Source: a virus
Direction: 5' to 3' (one strand)
Virus record (IMG/VR): IMGVR_UViG_3300025759_000562
Span: 1-27,008 of that record
Length of the DNA: 27,008 nucleotides
A program made the position numbers and the translations under genes. The notes under the pieces were generated by a model, which did no database searches, had not been told where the DNA came from, and was given only the letters and a program-made list of their open reading frames with translations. This document shows positions 12,485 through 20,726 of the stretch, piece by piece (positions within the stretch are counted from its first letter, which is position 1; each line of letters begins with the position of its first letter).

Positions 12485-13639
12485 ATGATTCACATTAATG
12501 TGAGCAACGGACTGATTTCTGGTTCGTACGGAGAAACGCCCTTCTCTGTTACGTACGACGAGAAACTGTACGATGCTATGTCTAAGGTTGCAGAAGCAGC
12601 CAATGAAGCTACTGATCTAGAGACTTACAATCTCCATCTGGAGCTGTTTGCAACTCTAACTGTAGAGGATTACACTAAAGTAATTCAGGACAAGTGCGAG
12701 TTTATCTTTGTTAACCGAGCAACAGGAGAGTTCTTCCTGAAGGTTGGTGACATGGTGACTGATGTACCTATGCCACAAGCTCTTGTAGATCGTATCTACG
12801 AGTCTATGGACATGGGTATTGAGTTTGACCCACTTGTCAAGATGTGGACACGCTGGTTGCGTAATCCATTGTTGAAGGAGAAGGGAAGCAGATTCTCTGA
12901 ACGCTTCTTCAACTTCGTTAACATGAAGTACGTGCACCCTAAACTCAAGCAAGAGTTGATGGAGGAGCACGGTCTGAATGAAGACGTTGCAACTGAACGT
13001 GCTACTATGTACCAGATGAAGATCACTAAAGAGGGCCTTCTCAATGGGTACAAGGTATCTAGTGAGGTGCTCCACAAGTTTGATCCAGAGAGTGGGGAGA
13101 GAGTTTTGCGCTACAAACGTACATTCAATCCTGACACTGGGGAAATTAGCTCTGACGGTTTGCCTGATACAGTAGAGGAACGATTGTTCGAACCTTCTGT
13201 AATGGGGAACAGAGGAGATGCATTCTACTGTGAGGGGCTTAATGGCTTTGATAAGCCTGGTCACTTTATTCGTGTAGGTTGTACTCATCGCCTACCTGAT
13301 TGGAGCTACGTTAACACTAACGACGATATATCGTGTGTTAAAGGTTTACACGTAGGTGGGCTGAAGTACATTGCATGGTATGCGGGTGAGATTCATAATG
13401 TGTTTATCGACCCTATGCATGTAGGTGCTATCCCAGATGACGTTGACGGTGCAATCAGATGTTTGCAATACTTCGTCCACTCGTCTCTGGCTGGGGTAAA
13501 TGGTTCTATTTACCATAGTTCTACGTATGCAGCGAAGACAGATCAAGAGTGGGCAGAGATGCGTGCTGAGATCTTGAAAGACTTTGCTCAGAACTCTAGA
13601 GCTATTGATGAGTTTAAAGCGCAAGTACTGAATCTGTGA
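12485..13639 (+). CDS. rIIB: rIIB-like protein
   Basis: A 384-residue protein with landmarks of the rIIB family. These are a central KMWTRWLRNPLLKEKGSRF segment (119-137), ITKEGLLNGYKVSSEVLHKF (180-199; the family's ITxDG-x-x-AYK element), and a C-terminal domain DISCVKGLHVGGLKYIAWYA (281-300) followed by FIDPMHVGAIPDDVDGAIRC. These elements occur in the same order in T4-type and other phage rIIB proteins. It follows the rIIA-like gene after 13 bases, the usual pairing. No transmembrane segment is seen. The biochemical activity of rIIB is not known in general. It ends one base into the exonuclease start (TGATG). Confidence 0.82.
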   Translation: MIHINVSNGLISGSYGETPFSVTYDEKLYDAMSKVAEAANEATDLETYNLHLELFATLTVEDYTKVIQDKCEFIFVNRATGEFFLKVGDMVTDVPMPQALVDRIYESMDMGIEFDPLVKMWTRWLRNPLLKEKGSRFSERFFNFVNMKYVHPKLKQELMEEHGLNEDVATERATMYQMKITKEGLLNGYKVSSEVLHKFDPESGERVLRYKRTFNPDTGEISSDGLPDTVEERLFEPSVMGNRGDAFYCEGLNGFDKPGHFIRVGCTHRLPDWSYVNTNDDISCVKGLHVGGLKYIAWYAGEIHNVFIDPMHVGAIPDDVDGAIRCLQYFVHSSLAGVNGSIYHSSTYAAKTDQEWAEMRAEILKDFAQNSRAIDEFKAQVLNL

Positions 13640-14415
13640 TGAGTAGTATAGAGAGAATCCCGAAGGGAAGCGACGTGTGTCTTATTGATGGGGATTCTCT
13701 GTTGTACTACGAGATGGAGAAACCTACGTTCGAAGAAGCCTTGATGGGTTTGGATGGGCGTATTTCTCACATGCTATCGCAATGCAATACTAATCACTAT
13801 GCTGGGTTCTTGACTAGGGGTAAATGCTTCAGGTATGAAGTAGATCCTCAGTACAAGGCCCGGCGTAAGGATACTAAAGCTAGACGTCCTGTAATCTTTC
13901 CTGCTCTACAAGAGCACTTGATGCAGAACTGGGGCTTTACGTATACACCTGAGCTGGAGGCAGATGATCTAGTATCTTACTATTCGTACAACACGGAGCG
14001 TAAGACGATCATCTGTTCCCCAGACAAGGATGTATTGTATCAATGCGTAGGCATGCATTACAATTATCGTACGGCAGAGTTTATACATACCTCCCCCGAG
14101 GAAGCTTTGAAGTTTCTTTGGAAGCAGGTTCTAATGGGTGATTCTACTGACGGCATTCCTGGGTTGAAGGGTGTTGGTGAGAAGACGTCTGACAATTGGT
14201 TGAAGGATAGGACTAAGGACTTCGAGAGCTTTGCGCTCAAGAAGTACGTAGAACAGTGTGGAATGACAGAGGGAATCTTTAGATTCAATCAGACATTCAG
14301 ACTTGTGTACCTACTTAAGACTGATGAAGACATGCTTAGAGAGCTTGGGACTTCGTTTGAAATTCCTGAGCTTAAGATACTTACCAACAACCCCGTAGAC
14401 TCAGAAGGATGGTGA
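13639..14415 (+). CDS. 5'-3' exonuclease of the FEN / Pol I N-domain family
   Basis: A 258-residue nuclease from ATG 13639. A GTG one codon upstream is in frame but the TGATG overlap favours the ATG. Metal-binding motifs are in the family order: LIDGDSLLY (Asp17, Asp19), ELEADDLVSYY (Glu107, Asp109, Asp110), CSPDKDVLYQ (Asp129, Asp131), and GDSTDGIPGLKGVGEKT (168-184; the helix-hairpin-helix-like DNA-binding part). The residues in these motifs look complete. T4 RNase H and the Pol I N-terminal domain belong here and remove RNA primers or flaps. It lies in a repair group with uracil-DNA glycosylase. The arginine-rich YKARRKDTKARRP (72-84) matches the family's basic loop. Confidence 0.92.
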   Translation: MSSIERIPKGSDVCLIDGDSLLYYEMEKPTFEEALMGLDGRISHMLSQCNTNHYAGFLTRGKCFRYEVDPQYKARRKDTKARRPVIFPALQEHLMQNWGFTYTPELEADDLVSYYSYNTERKTIICSPDKDVLYQCVGMHYNYRTAEFIHTSPEEALKFLWKQVLMGDSTDGIPGLKGVGEKTSDNWLKDRTKDFESFALKKYVEQCGMTEGIFRFNQTFRLVYLLKTDEDMLRELGTSFEIPELKILTNNPVDSEGW

Positions 14416-15185
14416 AACTAGATAAGCTTAAATGGACCCCGCAAAATGGGAGGACTGTACGACTCTCTGGAAATCTTACTGATGTCCATCAGCAAGAAGA
14501 GAACGGAGAGATAGTAAAGCTGTATACAGCAGACGGGATGGAGATTACTGCTGGGAGTACTGTGTACCCTAGACCTAAAGACCCATTCCGAGTCAATATT
14601 ATTAGACCACTTGTGTTTCAAGGTAAGATGCTAGGTTATCATCTGTATAACGCTATGCTCAATTCCTCTAGCACATTTGCTCTACCCTTCCTTGGGGTAG
14701 ACAGGCAGTGGTTTATGTGGGACTCGCTGTTTATCAACTGCTTTATTGGGACCAACGAAGATGATACTGGGAGAGTGATTGCTCTTCTGTACAGATTCTC
14801 TGGTGACCAACAATTCTTGAAGTTCGAATCTGCGTTGTGCGCATTCAGAGCATTTATCAGACGGTACGATCCAGATCCGTACCATGTGATATTTGTTTTC
14901 AATGTGCCTAAGTCAGCCACTAAATCCTACGAGCACTTTATTAACGGACGATACTCAGAGATAGATGACATATGGAAACTGAAGATACTTGAATTTCATG
15001 GCTATGACATAGACGGAATGACCGGTAAGATTTTGTTTCAGGCAGACTCTCTACGCAGAGAGCTTGAAGAGGAGCTTGATGTAGAGCTCCCACCTGATGC
15101 AGAGTTGTACAGTGTTCCTAATCTAGATTACGAAGTATTTAATCCAGATTATTATTTACCCAACCCACATGAATTGGTTAAGTAA
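14409..15185 (+). CDS. Hypothetical protein between exonuclease and Ung (258 aa)
   Basis: A 258-residue protein I cannot assign. The first part is beta-rich (RTVRLSGNLTDVHQQEENGE then LYTADGMEITAGSTVYPRPK). The middle has aromatic and hydrophobic stretches (WFMWDSLFINCFIGTNEDD) and an alternating basic region, and the end is very acidic (LRREL EEELDVELPPD) before a Tyr/Asn/Pro-rich tail. It starts inside the exonuclease stop and overlaps the Ung gene by 17 bases, so its place in a repair module is fixed by coupling. No catalytic motif is evident. Confidence 0.7.
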   Translation: MVKLDKLKWTPQNGRTVRLSGNLTDVHQQEENGEIVKLYTADGMEITAGSTVYPRPKDPFRVNIIRPLVFQGKMLGYHLYNAMLNSSSTFALPFLGVDRQWFMWDSLFINCFIGTNEDDTGRVIALLYRFSGDQQFLKFESALCAFRAFIRRYDPDPYHVIFVFNVPKSATKSYEHFINGRYSEIDDIWKLKILEFHGYDIDGMTGKILFQADSLRRELEEELDVELPPDAELYSVPNLDYEVFNPDYYLPNPHELVK

Positions 15186-15873
15186 ACTAGGAGATTGGGG
15201 GGACGCTTTGTCCCCCTATATCTCTTCCGCAGCATTTGACATGCTAATAGAGCAAGTGAAGACAGATAAAGCTAAAGGAGTATTCCCTCACCCAGAGAAT
15301 CTCTTTAAGGCTTTTGAGACTACACAGCTCGAAGACCTAAAGGTTGTGATTCTTGGCCAAGACCCTTACCACAATGGACAAGCTACTGGCTTGGCGTTTG
15401 GGGTAGAGTCTAAGACTAAAATACCACCTAGTTTGAAGATCATACGTAGAGAGCTACAAGCTCAGTTCGATCATGTTCCTGATGAGTTTGATCACTCATT
15501 GGAGCATTGGGCTAAGCAAGGAGTTCTCCTCCTTAACACAGCACTTACTGTTGTTAAAGGACAAGCTGGTAGTCACTCACATTTGTGGGCACAACTCACT
15601 CCTATGTTTATCAAGGAGATGTGCTCACGGAAGAAAGACATTATATTTGTTCTCTGGGGTAAACATGCGCAAGGTTATGAGAAGTACATCCATAACACCT
15701 CGCATATCCTAAAATCCCCACACCCTGCAGCAGAAGCTTATTCAGGTGGGAAAGCTGGTTTCTTCGGGAACGGGCACTTCCTGAAAGTCAACGAGTTATT
15801 GGATACCCCAATCAACTGGTTTGAGCTTCCTAAGCGTGTGTCAGACGAAGAGCAAATAAAGATGTATGAGTGA
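15169..15873 (+). CDS. ung: Uracil-DNA glycosylase, family 1
   Basis: A 234-residue enzyme of normal length (E. coli Ung is 229). Motif A is GQDPYH (63-68; Asp65 activates water), the uracil-pocket LLLNTALTV is at 120-128, and the DNA-intercalating motif HPAAEAYSGGKAGFFGNGHF starts at His185. All active-site positions I can check are kept. It removes uracil from DNA by cutting the base-sugar bond and starts base-excision repair. With an exonuclease and a nucleotide-modification-associated gene beside it, it marks a repair/nucleotide group. Having it implies the phage genome itself is not uracil-substituted, as in phages that block host Ung. Confidence 0.95.
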   Translation: MNWLSKLGDWGDALSPYISSAAFDMLIEQVKTDKAKGVFPHPENLFKAFETTQLEDLKVVILGQDPYHNGQATGLAFGVESKTKIPPSLKIIRRELQAQFDHVPDEFDHSLEHWAKQGVLLLNTALTVVKGQAGSHSHLWAQLTPMFIKEMCSRKKDIIFVLWGKHAQGYEKYIHNTSHILKSPHPAAEAYSGGKAGFFGNGHFLKVNELLDTPINWFELPKRVSDEEQIKMYE

Positions 15874-16198
15874 TACAATCCACTATAGTACCAAAGACTG
15901 GGAGCTTAACGAAGCTTCTAAGAACAAGCAAGATGATGCTACTGTCGTTCGAGCTAAAGCTATCCTCCAAGAGATTGGGGAGCTGCTAGAACAGAAGAAC
16001 AAAGCGTATGGGGACTCAGCATTGTCTCCCATCCGTATCTTCTCTAAGCTCAAATCATCCGACTCAATACGAGTGAGGATAGATGACAAGCTCTCCCGCA
16101 TTTCTAATGTGGGGATCACAGATGAGACAGAAGACTCAGTACGAGATTTGTTAGGGTATCTTGTATTACTGCTTGTAGCAATAGAGAGAGGGGAATAA
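15866..16198 (+). CDS. DUF1599 / nucleotide modification associated domain 1 protein
   Basis: A 110-residue protein that matches DUF1599. Residues 44-59 read KNKAYGDSALSPIRIF, then SDSIRVRIDDKLSRI (65-79), then EDSVRDLLGYLVLLL (89-103). The all-helical acidic layout resembles MazG-like nucleotide-handling proteins, and the family takes its Pfam name from its frequent linkage to modified-base pathways in phages. I see no other modified-base biosynthesis gene in this window. It starts within the ung stop and ends in the loop of the terminator closing this unit. The exact substrate is unknown. Confidence 0.82.
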   Translation: MSDTIHYSTKDWELNEASKNKQDDATVVRAKAILQEIGELLEQKNKAYGDSALSPIRIFSKLKSSDSIRVRIDDKLSRISNVGITDETEDSVRDLLGYLVLLLVAIERGE

Positions 16199-16213
16199 TC
16201 CCCTCTCTTTTTT
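16185..16213 (+). terminator. Intrinsic terminator between convergent operons
   Basis: AGAGAGGGG (16185-16193) pairs with CCCCTCTCT (16200-16208), nine perfect pairs around the loop AATAAT, followed by a T run (16208-16213). The loop holds the TAA stop (16196-16198) of the DUF1599 gene. The T run is on the plus strand only, so leftward transcription meets the stem without a U tail. The minus-strand giant gene ends at 16212, within this structure. Confidence 0.92.
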
Positions 16214-19200
16214 ATTGCGTGAGGTCAAACCACTTGATGGCTTCCTCAGCATTTTTGTTCAATCCACTCCATAGTGGGATCGCTCGATCAAACTTCTTCC
16301 ACAACTTCCTATCTCCTTTGTTGTATCTCCCAACCTTACGGGAGTAGAAGATGTCCTTCTCCAATCCTTCAGCTCCCCCAAGTGCATACGGGATCTCTCT
16401 AAACATTATGTGACTAGTTAGGTCTACGATGTTGGCTAGAGGGCGTACTGCTGCTGTAGGAGATTTTGCCGTGTTTATAATTTCTTCCGATCTAAACTGT
16501 TTTAGCTCTGTATTCAGCCTCCTGAATTGATAGGCCCAGAACATATAAGTAGCTGCATCATCCTCATCGTCAGCCTCAGCTGCCATTCCTTGTAGGAGAT
16601 TGTATAGCATGAAGGCCATAGCCCCAAACGCTAGCTCCAAAGTTGTTCTTGTAACATTTGCTTTCTCATTCTTAGAGAGCATATTCCACACCCCTGGTTG
16701 TCCGTTTACTAGGCCCTTAGCTTGGTCACGTATGTAGTTCAGAAAGCTGATATACATACCCTGACTAGCTTGACCGGTCTCTGTATCTACGTGTAAATAC
16801 CCCATGTCTCCTAGCCCTCCGTGACCAAAGCGTCTTCTAAACGACGGTAGGAGGTACTTACGGAAGATCATCACTGCTTTACCAATTGCTCTTCTTTCGG
16901 CCATAGACCTGTCGAACTGTCCTTTGAGCTGGTTGGTTTTCTTCTGCAGTCCAGACAACGTATTCCTAAAGTCCATAATGCTGAAGTTGGCTACTTTAGG
17001 GTCTACGCTGTACATCCCATTCTCATCTCTCACCATTACATCCCACAAGTTAGCTGGGTCTCCCTTCGCATTGGTGATTACATTCCCATCCTTGTCTTTT
17101 AACTGTCCTTTATAGGAATCCATCAAGGACAGCATTCTTACTAGTGCTGTCTGAAACTCTGCTGCGTTCTGATACGCAAATGCACTATCTGCTGAGAACA
17201 GTTTCTTAGCTCTATTCCCGCTTACGTCTGTCCCAAACCTATCTGTAAAGTCAGAGAACGCATCGAACAGCTCAGCGCACTGCATCATCTTGTTGTCTGC
17301 TGCGAAAGCCTTGATGTCTTTTAGTGCACCGTCTTTTAGGGTCAGCAGCTGTCCTGCTAGTGTTTTGTTAGCCCATGCTAGATTCCTCTTTCCGTAGAAC
17401 TCCCCAGCAATTGCCTCTTCTAGAAGTCTCTCGTTATCAATCATTGCCTGGTTAACACCTTGCAGTTTGTTAGCCGCTAGAGAAGTGATTGATGTGAGTA
17501 GAGATACTGTACGAGCTACTTTGGTGCCAGAGATATCTAAGTTGAACTCCTTCCCACCTATAGTGAATGACCTCTTGAGGTTGTTCTTGAGGTCAACCTC
17601 TCCGTAGAATACAGAGTCAATGAACTCGTTCAGGTGTCGTAGGTGATTATCCGGGTTGGTGAATCTGTCTTGTTTTACAACACGATCCCTCATACCTCTA
17701 AGTCGTTGAGCTGCTTGGTTTACCCCAGGTATCCCAGAAGCATTCTGCTCTATAGTACCTCGCTGCTCAATGATGGTACGCATAGACTCTACAGATGCTA
17801 GTATCCTAGACTTCTGCTCAAACATGTTAGACATGTGGTCGAATCTAAGGATGCTCCCTATGGCGTCTCTACTTATGTCCTTCTGATCCACAGGGTTTGT
17901 AAAGAATACTGGGACAGTTTGTAGCCTCTCCCCATTCAGCCCAACTAGAACCCCATACTCTGTATCAGTTTCTAGTATCTGGAAGCTATCCTGTAGCATA
18001 TCCTTGCCTGCACTCCGTACCCCATTCTCGATACTCTTATCTAGAGCAGACTTTCTAATAGTTGGGAGGGCATACGAGAAGCTATCCCAATTGTTTTTTA
18101 CTTGGTTTGTTTTCCCAAGTCGGCTCTGAGACTTCTTATACTGGGTGAGCATAGCCTCATAGTAGCGGTACTCCACAGAGTTCTTGTTCTTTACAAGAGC
18201 ATCGTACTTAGGGTTGCGATACTTCTGCGGGCTTGGTTGAGCTAGTTTCCCTTTGAACGCTCTACGCTTTTTATCGTAGACGCTGTTAATTTCTTTCTGT
18301 ACCTCAGACGCTTGTGCCTCTAGTATACCTACTAGATCTACATTATCAGCCGCTGCTGCTGCAGCCTTGTCTTTGTTCAGAGTTGCTAGCTTATTAGTCA
18401 ATGCGGCTAACTGCTGCTGAGCATCGGCCACAGGAACACTGTTCTCTTGGTACCACTTGTTCATCTCTTGGTAGTACATCTTTGCAGCACCTGTAGATTG
18501 CCAAGCTTTTAGATCCTCCTGAGATTCTGGGCGTTTGTGCTTCTTAGCCAGGTTAGAGATCATATCAAACTCTGCCTCGTAGTACTTACCTGCGTTTACA
18601 GGTTGTACAAAGCTGAGCACGTTGATCTTTTTCTTTTTGATCTTCCCGTTCTGGGATGCCTCCCAATCAGTTACATAGTATGAGTGCTCCTCTAGGATAG
18701 GTTCATTAAACTTTGCATCGTTTACCCCTGCCCCTCTTGTAGCTGCATACTCTCTGTAAATGTCTTTGAGACTGTACTTAGTCTTTCTTGACTCCTCTGC
18801 TGCCTTGTAGATAGAGTTCTTTATGTGCGTAGCAAAGAGCTGTAGACCTGCCTGTGATGAGTAGATCATAGGGTCCATCATGTAAGACAGGTAGCCTTTA
18901 TTCTTCTGCGCCTCTCTGAGCTCTGTGATTAGGGTCTCTCTACCAATCTTTCTAGACTGTAGCTGTTCGATATTCAAATCGACTACCATATCCTTAAACT
19001 CATCCCCAGTAATCTCTCCTGACCTTTTCAGCTTTTGCAGCTCTCGGTATTTCTTGGTGTTGCGGTTAAGCCCCACCAACCTTTTGTTTTCTCGAACACC
19101 AGCAATTACCTCATCAAGCTGATTATTGACCTCGGGCCTGTGGTACTCTAGCAGAAGGTCTGCCTGCATAGGTATAATGTTATCCAAGAACCTAGTCTGC

Positions 19201-20726
19201 AATCGTTTCATACGACGCATAGCAGTAGTAAGCCTATTCACATAAGCATCTAGCTCTGCTTGATTACCACCATTGTTGGGTAGACGTCTGTCTTCTAGTA
19301 GTTCTAGCAGCCCATCCATAGCAGAGTACTCACCGGAGTGGAAACCAGAGATCATCTCGCTGATGTTCTGGATATCCCCCATCATCTTTAGACGCTCATC
19401 CTCAGAGACGTCTTCGCTGTAGTTGTTCTCTACATGCTCCATAGTAGCTTCTGCTGTAGCTACATATCTAGTGATGTAGTTCACAAAGGAGATCAGGTCT
19501 TGAACACTTTCTACTTTCTCCAATCGCTCTCTTTGCAGCTTAAGATCAGCAAGTGTCTGTGCGTTAGGATTTGGGGAGCTCTCTAGTTTAGTGATTGCTG
19601 TCTGGATCTTGATTCTTAGATCCCCTACAACCTGCTCTACTCTTCTCTCAGCTTTACTTCTTTGTACGTATGGGGCTAGTGCTCCTCTAAACTGCTCTGT
19701 CTGCATTTTACCTGCAAACATTTCTCTAGCTAGATTAGCTGCTGAGTCTTGTGATACCCCAAAGAGTCTACCAATAGCACGGTAGATTCTGTTCAGTAGC
19801 TGCTGTAGTTTACTTGGGTTTTTCTTTTCAAGTCTAGCACCCTCCAAACCAATAGCTGTAGCTAGTACTTCTTTGTCTAGCTGCTCTTGATTTAGCTCTG
19901 GGTATCTAGCTGCTACCTCTTCGTATAGAGTGCTGTCACGCAGCTCCTCTACAGCTTTCTGTACTAGAGGGTTGTTGTACCCCAGCAAGTCAATGTACAA
20001 GTGCCCAAACTCGTGGTAGGCTACATCTCCTTGCATGAGATCAGGATTGATTCGCACAGTGGGGGTTCCATCCTCCATAGCGATCTGACCTTGTGAGGTA
20101 ATAGTAGGATCTAGTACAACTTTGACCTCTACCCCTGCAGCTTTAAATGCTTTCTGTAGCTTGACTAGTTGGTTCTCAATGCTCCTAAGACCCCTATCTC
20201 CTCTCTCTAGCTTAGTGTCTTCCTCTATCTCTTGCTTTTCTCGCAGCTCTCTGATTCTACGGTACTGCTCAGCGAACGGGGACCCAGGTCGAGATAGCGC
20301 TTCTGCTACTCTATCTGCTACCATCTTGTTCTCTGCTATGACCTGAGGAGCTATCCTCTTCATTTTAGACAGAGTGCTCTCACTGACTTCGATCTTGTAC
20401 AGTTTGTCTGGGTTGTAGTTCATAGCCGCATCTGCGTTTATGACTTTGACCAAATCTTCTGCTACCTGAAACTGATCTTTTGCTAGGGTGTTCAGGTTAC
20501 TGATGTGTGCAAGATTGTCTTTGGATGTGGGGGACTTCGATACGTAGGTAGTGACCTTGGTGGTGTCGTTTATATCTGCTCTACGAAATACAACACCCCC
20601 ATTCTCCAAACGAGATACTACCTCTTCAGTAGTTCTCTTAGAGGACGCAGTGTCTGCTACGTAGTTTAGTACGGAGTTGTGAGTAGGATCACTCTTGCCG
20701 TTGATATAGTATTCACATGCTGCCAT
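16212..20726 (-). CDS. Giant virion-associated protein with zincin domain (1504 aa)
   Basis: A 1,504-residue protein. Residues 238-242 are HEFGH inside AYHEFGHLYIDLL, with a Glu at 286 in KEVLATAIGLEG, a likely third zinc ligand. This is the pattern of the zincin metallopeptidase domains found in large phage 'polyvalent' proteins. Long helical, charged regions follow. Near the C-terminus lies a hydrophobic segment (LELAFGAMAFMLYNLLQGMA) likely to enter a membrane, then a basic tail. Its ATG overlaps the stop of the RNA-polymerase-like gene (TAATG), so the two are probably made together and may be packaged and injected together. Both the peptidase activity and the injection are inference. Confidence 0.75.
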   Translation of the reverse strand: MAACEYYINGKSDPTHNSVLNYVADTASSKRTTEEVVSRLENGGVVFRRADINDTTKVTTYVSKSPTSKDNLAHISNLNTLAKDQFQVAEDLVKVINADAAMNYNPDKLYKIEVSESTLSKMKRIAPQVIAENKMVADRVAEALSRPGSPFAEQYRRIRELREKQEIEEDTKLERGDRGLRSIENQLVKLQKAFKAAGVEVKVVLDPTITSQGQIAMEDGTPTVRINPDLMQGDVAYHEFGHLYIDLLGYNNPLVQKAVEELRDSTLYEEVAARYPELNQEQLDKEVLATAIGLEGARLEKKNPSKLQQLLNRIYRAIGRLFGVSQDSAANLAREMFAGKMQTEQFRGALAPYVQRSKAERRVEQVVGDLRIKIQTAITKLESSPNPNAQTLADLKLQRERLEKVESVQDLISFVNYITRYVATAEATMEHVENNYSEDVSEDERLKMMGDIQNISEMISGFHSGEYSAMDGLLELLEDRRLPNNGGNQAELDAYVNRLTTAMRRMKRLQTRFLDNIIPMQADLLLEYHRPEVNNQLDEVIAGVRENKRLVGLNRNTKKYRELQKLKRSGEITGDEFKDMVVDLNIEQLQSRKIGRETLITELREAQKNKGYLSYMMDPMIYSSQAGLQLFATHIKNSIYKAAEESRKTKYSLKDIYREYAATRGAGVNDAKFNEPILEEHSYYVTDWEASQNGKIKKKKINVLSFVQPVNAGKYYEAEFDMISNLAKKHKRPESQEDLKAWQSTGAAKMYYQEMNKWYQENSVPVADAQQQLAALTNKLATLNKDKAAAAAADNVDLVGILEAQASEVQKEINSVYDKKRRAFKGKLAQPSPQKYRNPKYDALVKNKNSVEYRYYEAMLTQYKKSQSRLGKTNQVKNNWDSFSYALPTIRKSALDKSIENGVRSAGKDMLQDSFQILETDTEYGVLVGLNGERLQTVPVFFTNPVDQKDISRDAIGSILRFDHMSNMFEQKSRILASVESMRTIIEQRGTIEQNASGIPGVNQAAQRLRGMRDRVVKQDRFTNPDNHLRHLNEFIDSVFYGEVDLKNNLKRSFTIGGKEFNLDISGTKVARTVSLLTSITSLAANKLQGVNQAMIDNERLLEEAIAGEFYGKRNLAWANKTLAGQLLTLKDGALKDIKAFAADNKMMQCAELFDAFSDFTDRFGTDVSGNRAKKLFSADSAFAYQNAAEFQTALVRMLSLMDSYKGQLKDKDGNVITNAKGDPANLWDVMVRDENGMYSVDPKVANFSIMDFRNTLSGLQKKTNQLKGQFDRSMAERRAIGKAVMIFRKYLLPSFRRRFGHGGLGDMGYLHVDTETGQASQGMYISFLNYIRDQAKGLVNGQPGVWNMLSKNEKANVTRTTLELAFGAMAFMLYNLLQGMAAEADDEDDAATYMFWAYQFRRLNTELKQFRSEEIINTAKSPTAAVRPLANIVDLTSHIMFREIPYALGGAEGLEKDIFYSRKVGRYNKGDRKLWKKFDRAIPLWSGLNKNAEEAIKWFDLTQ

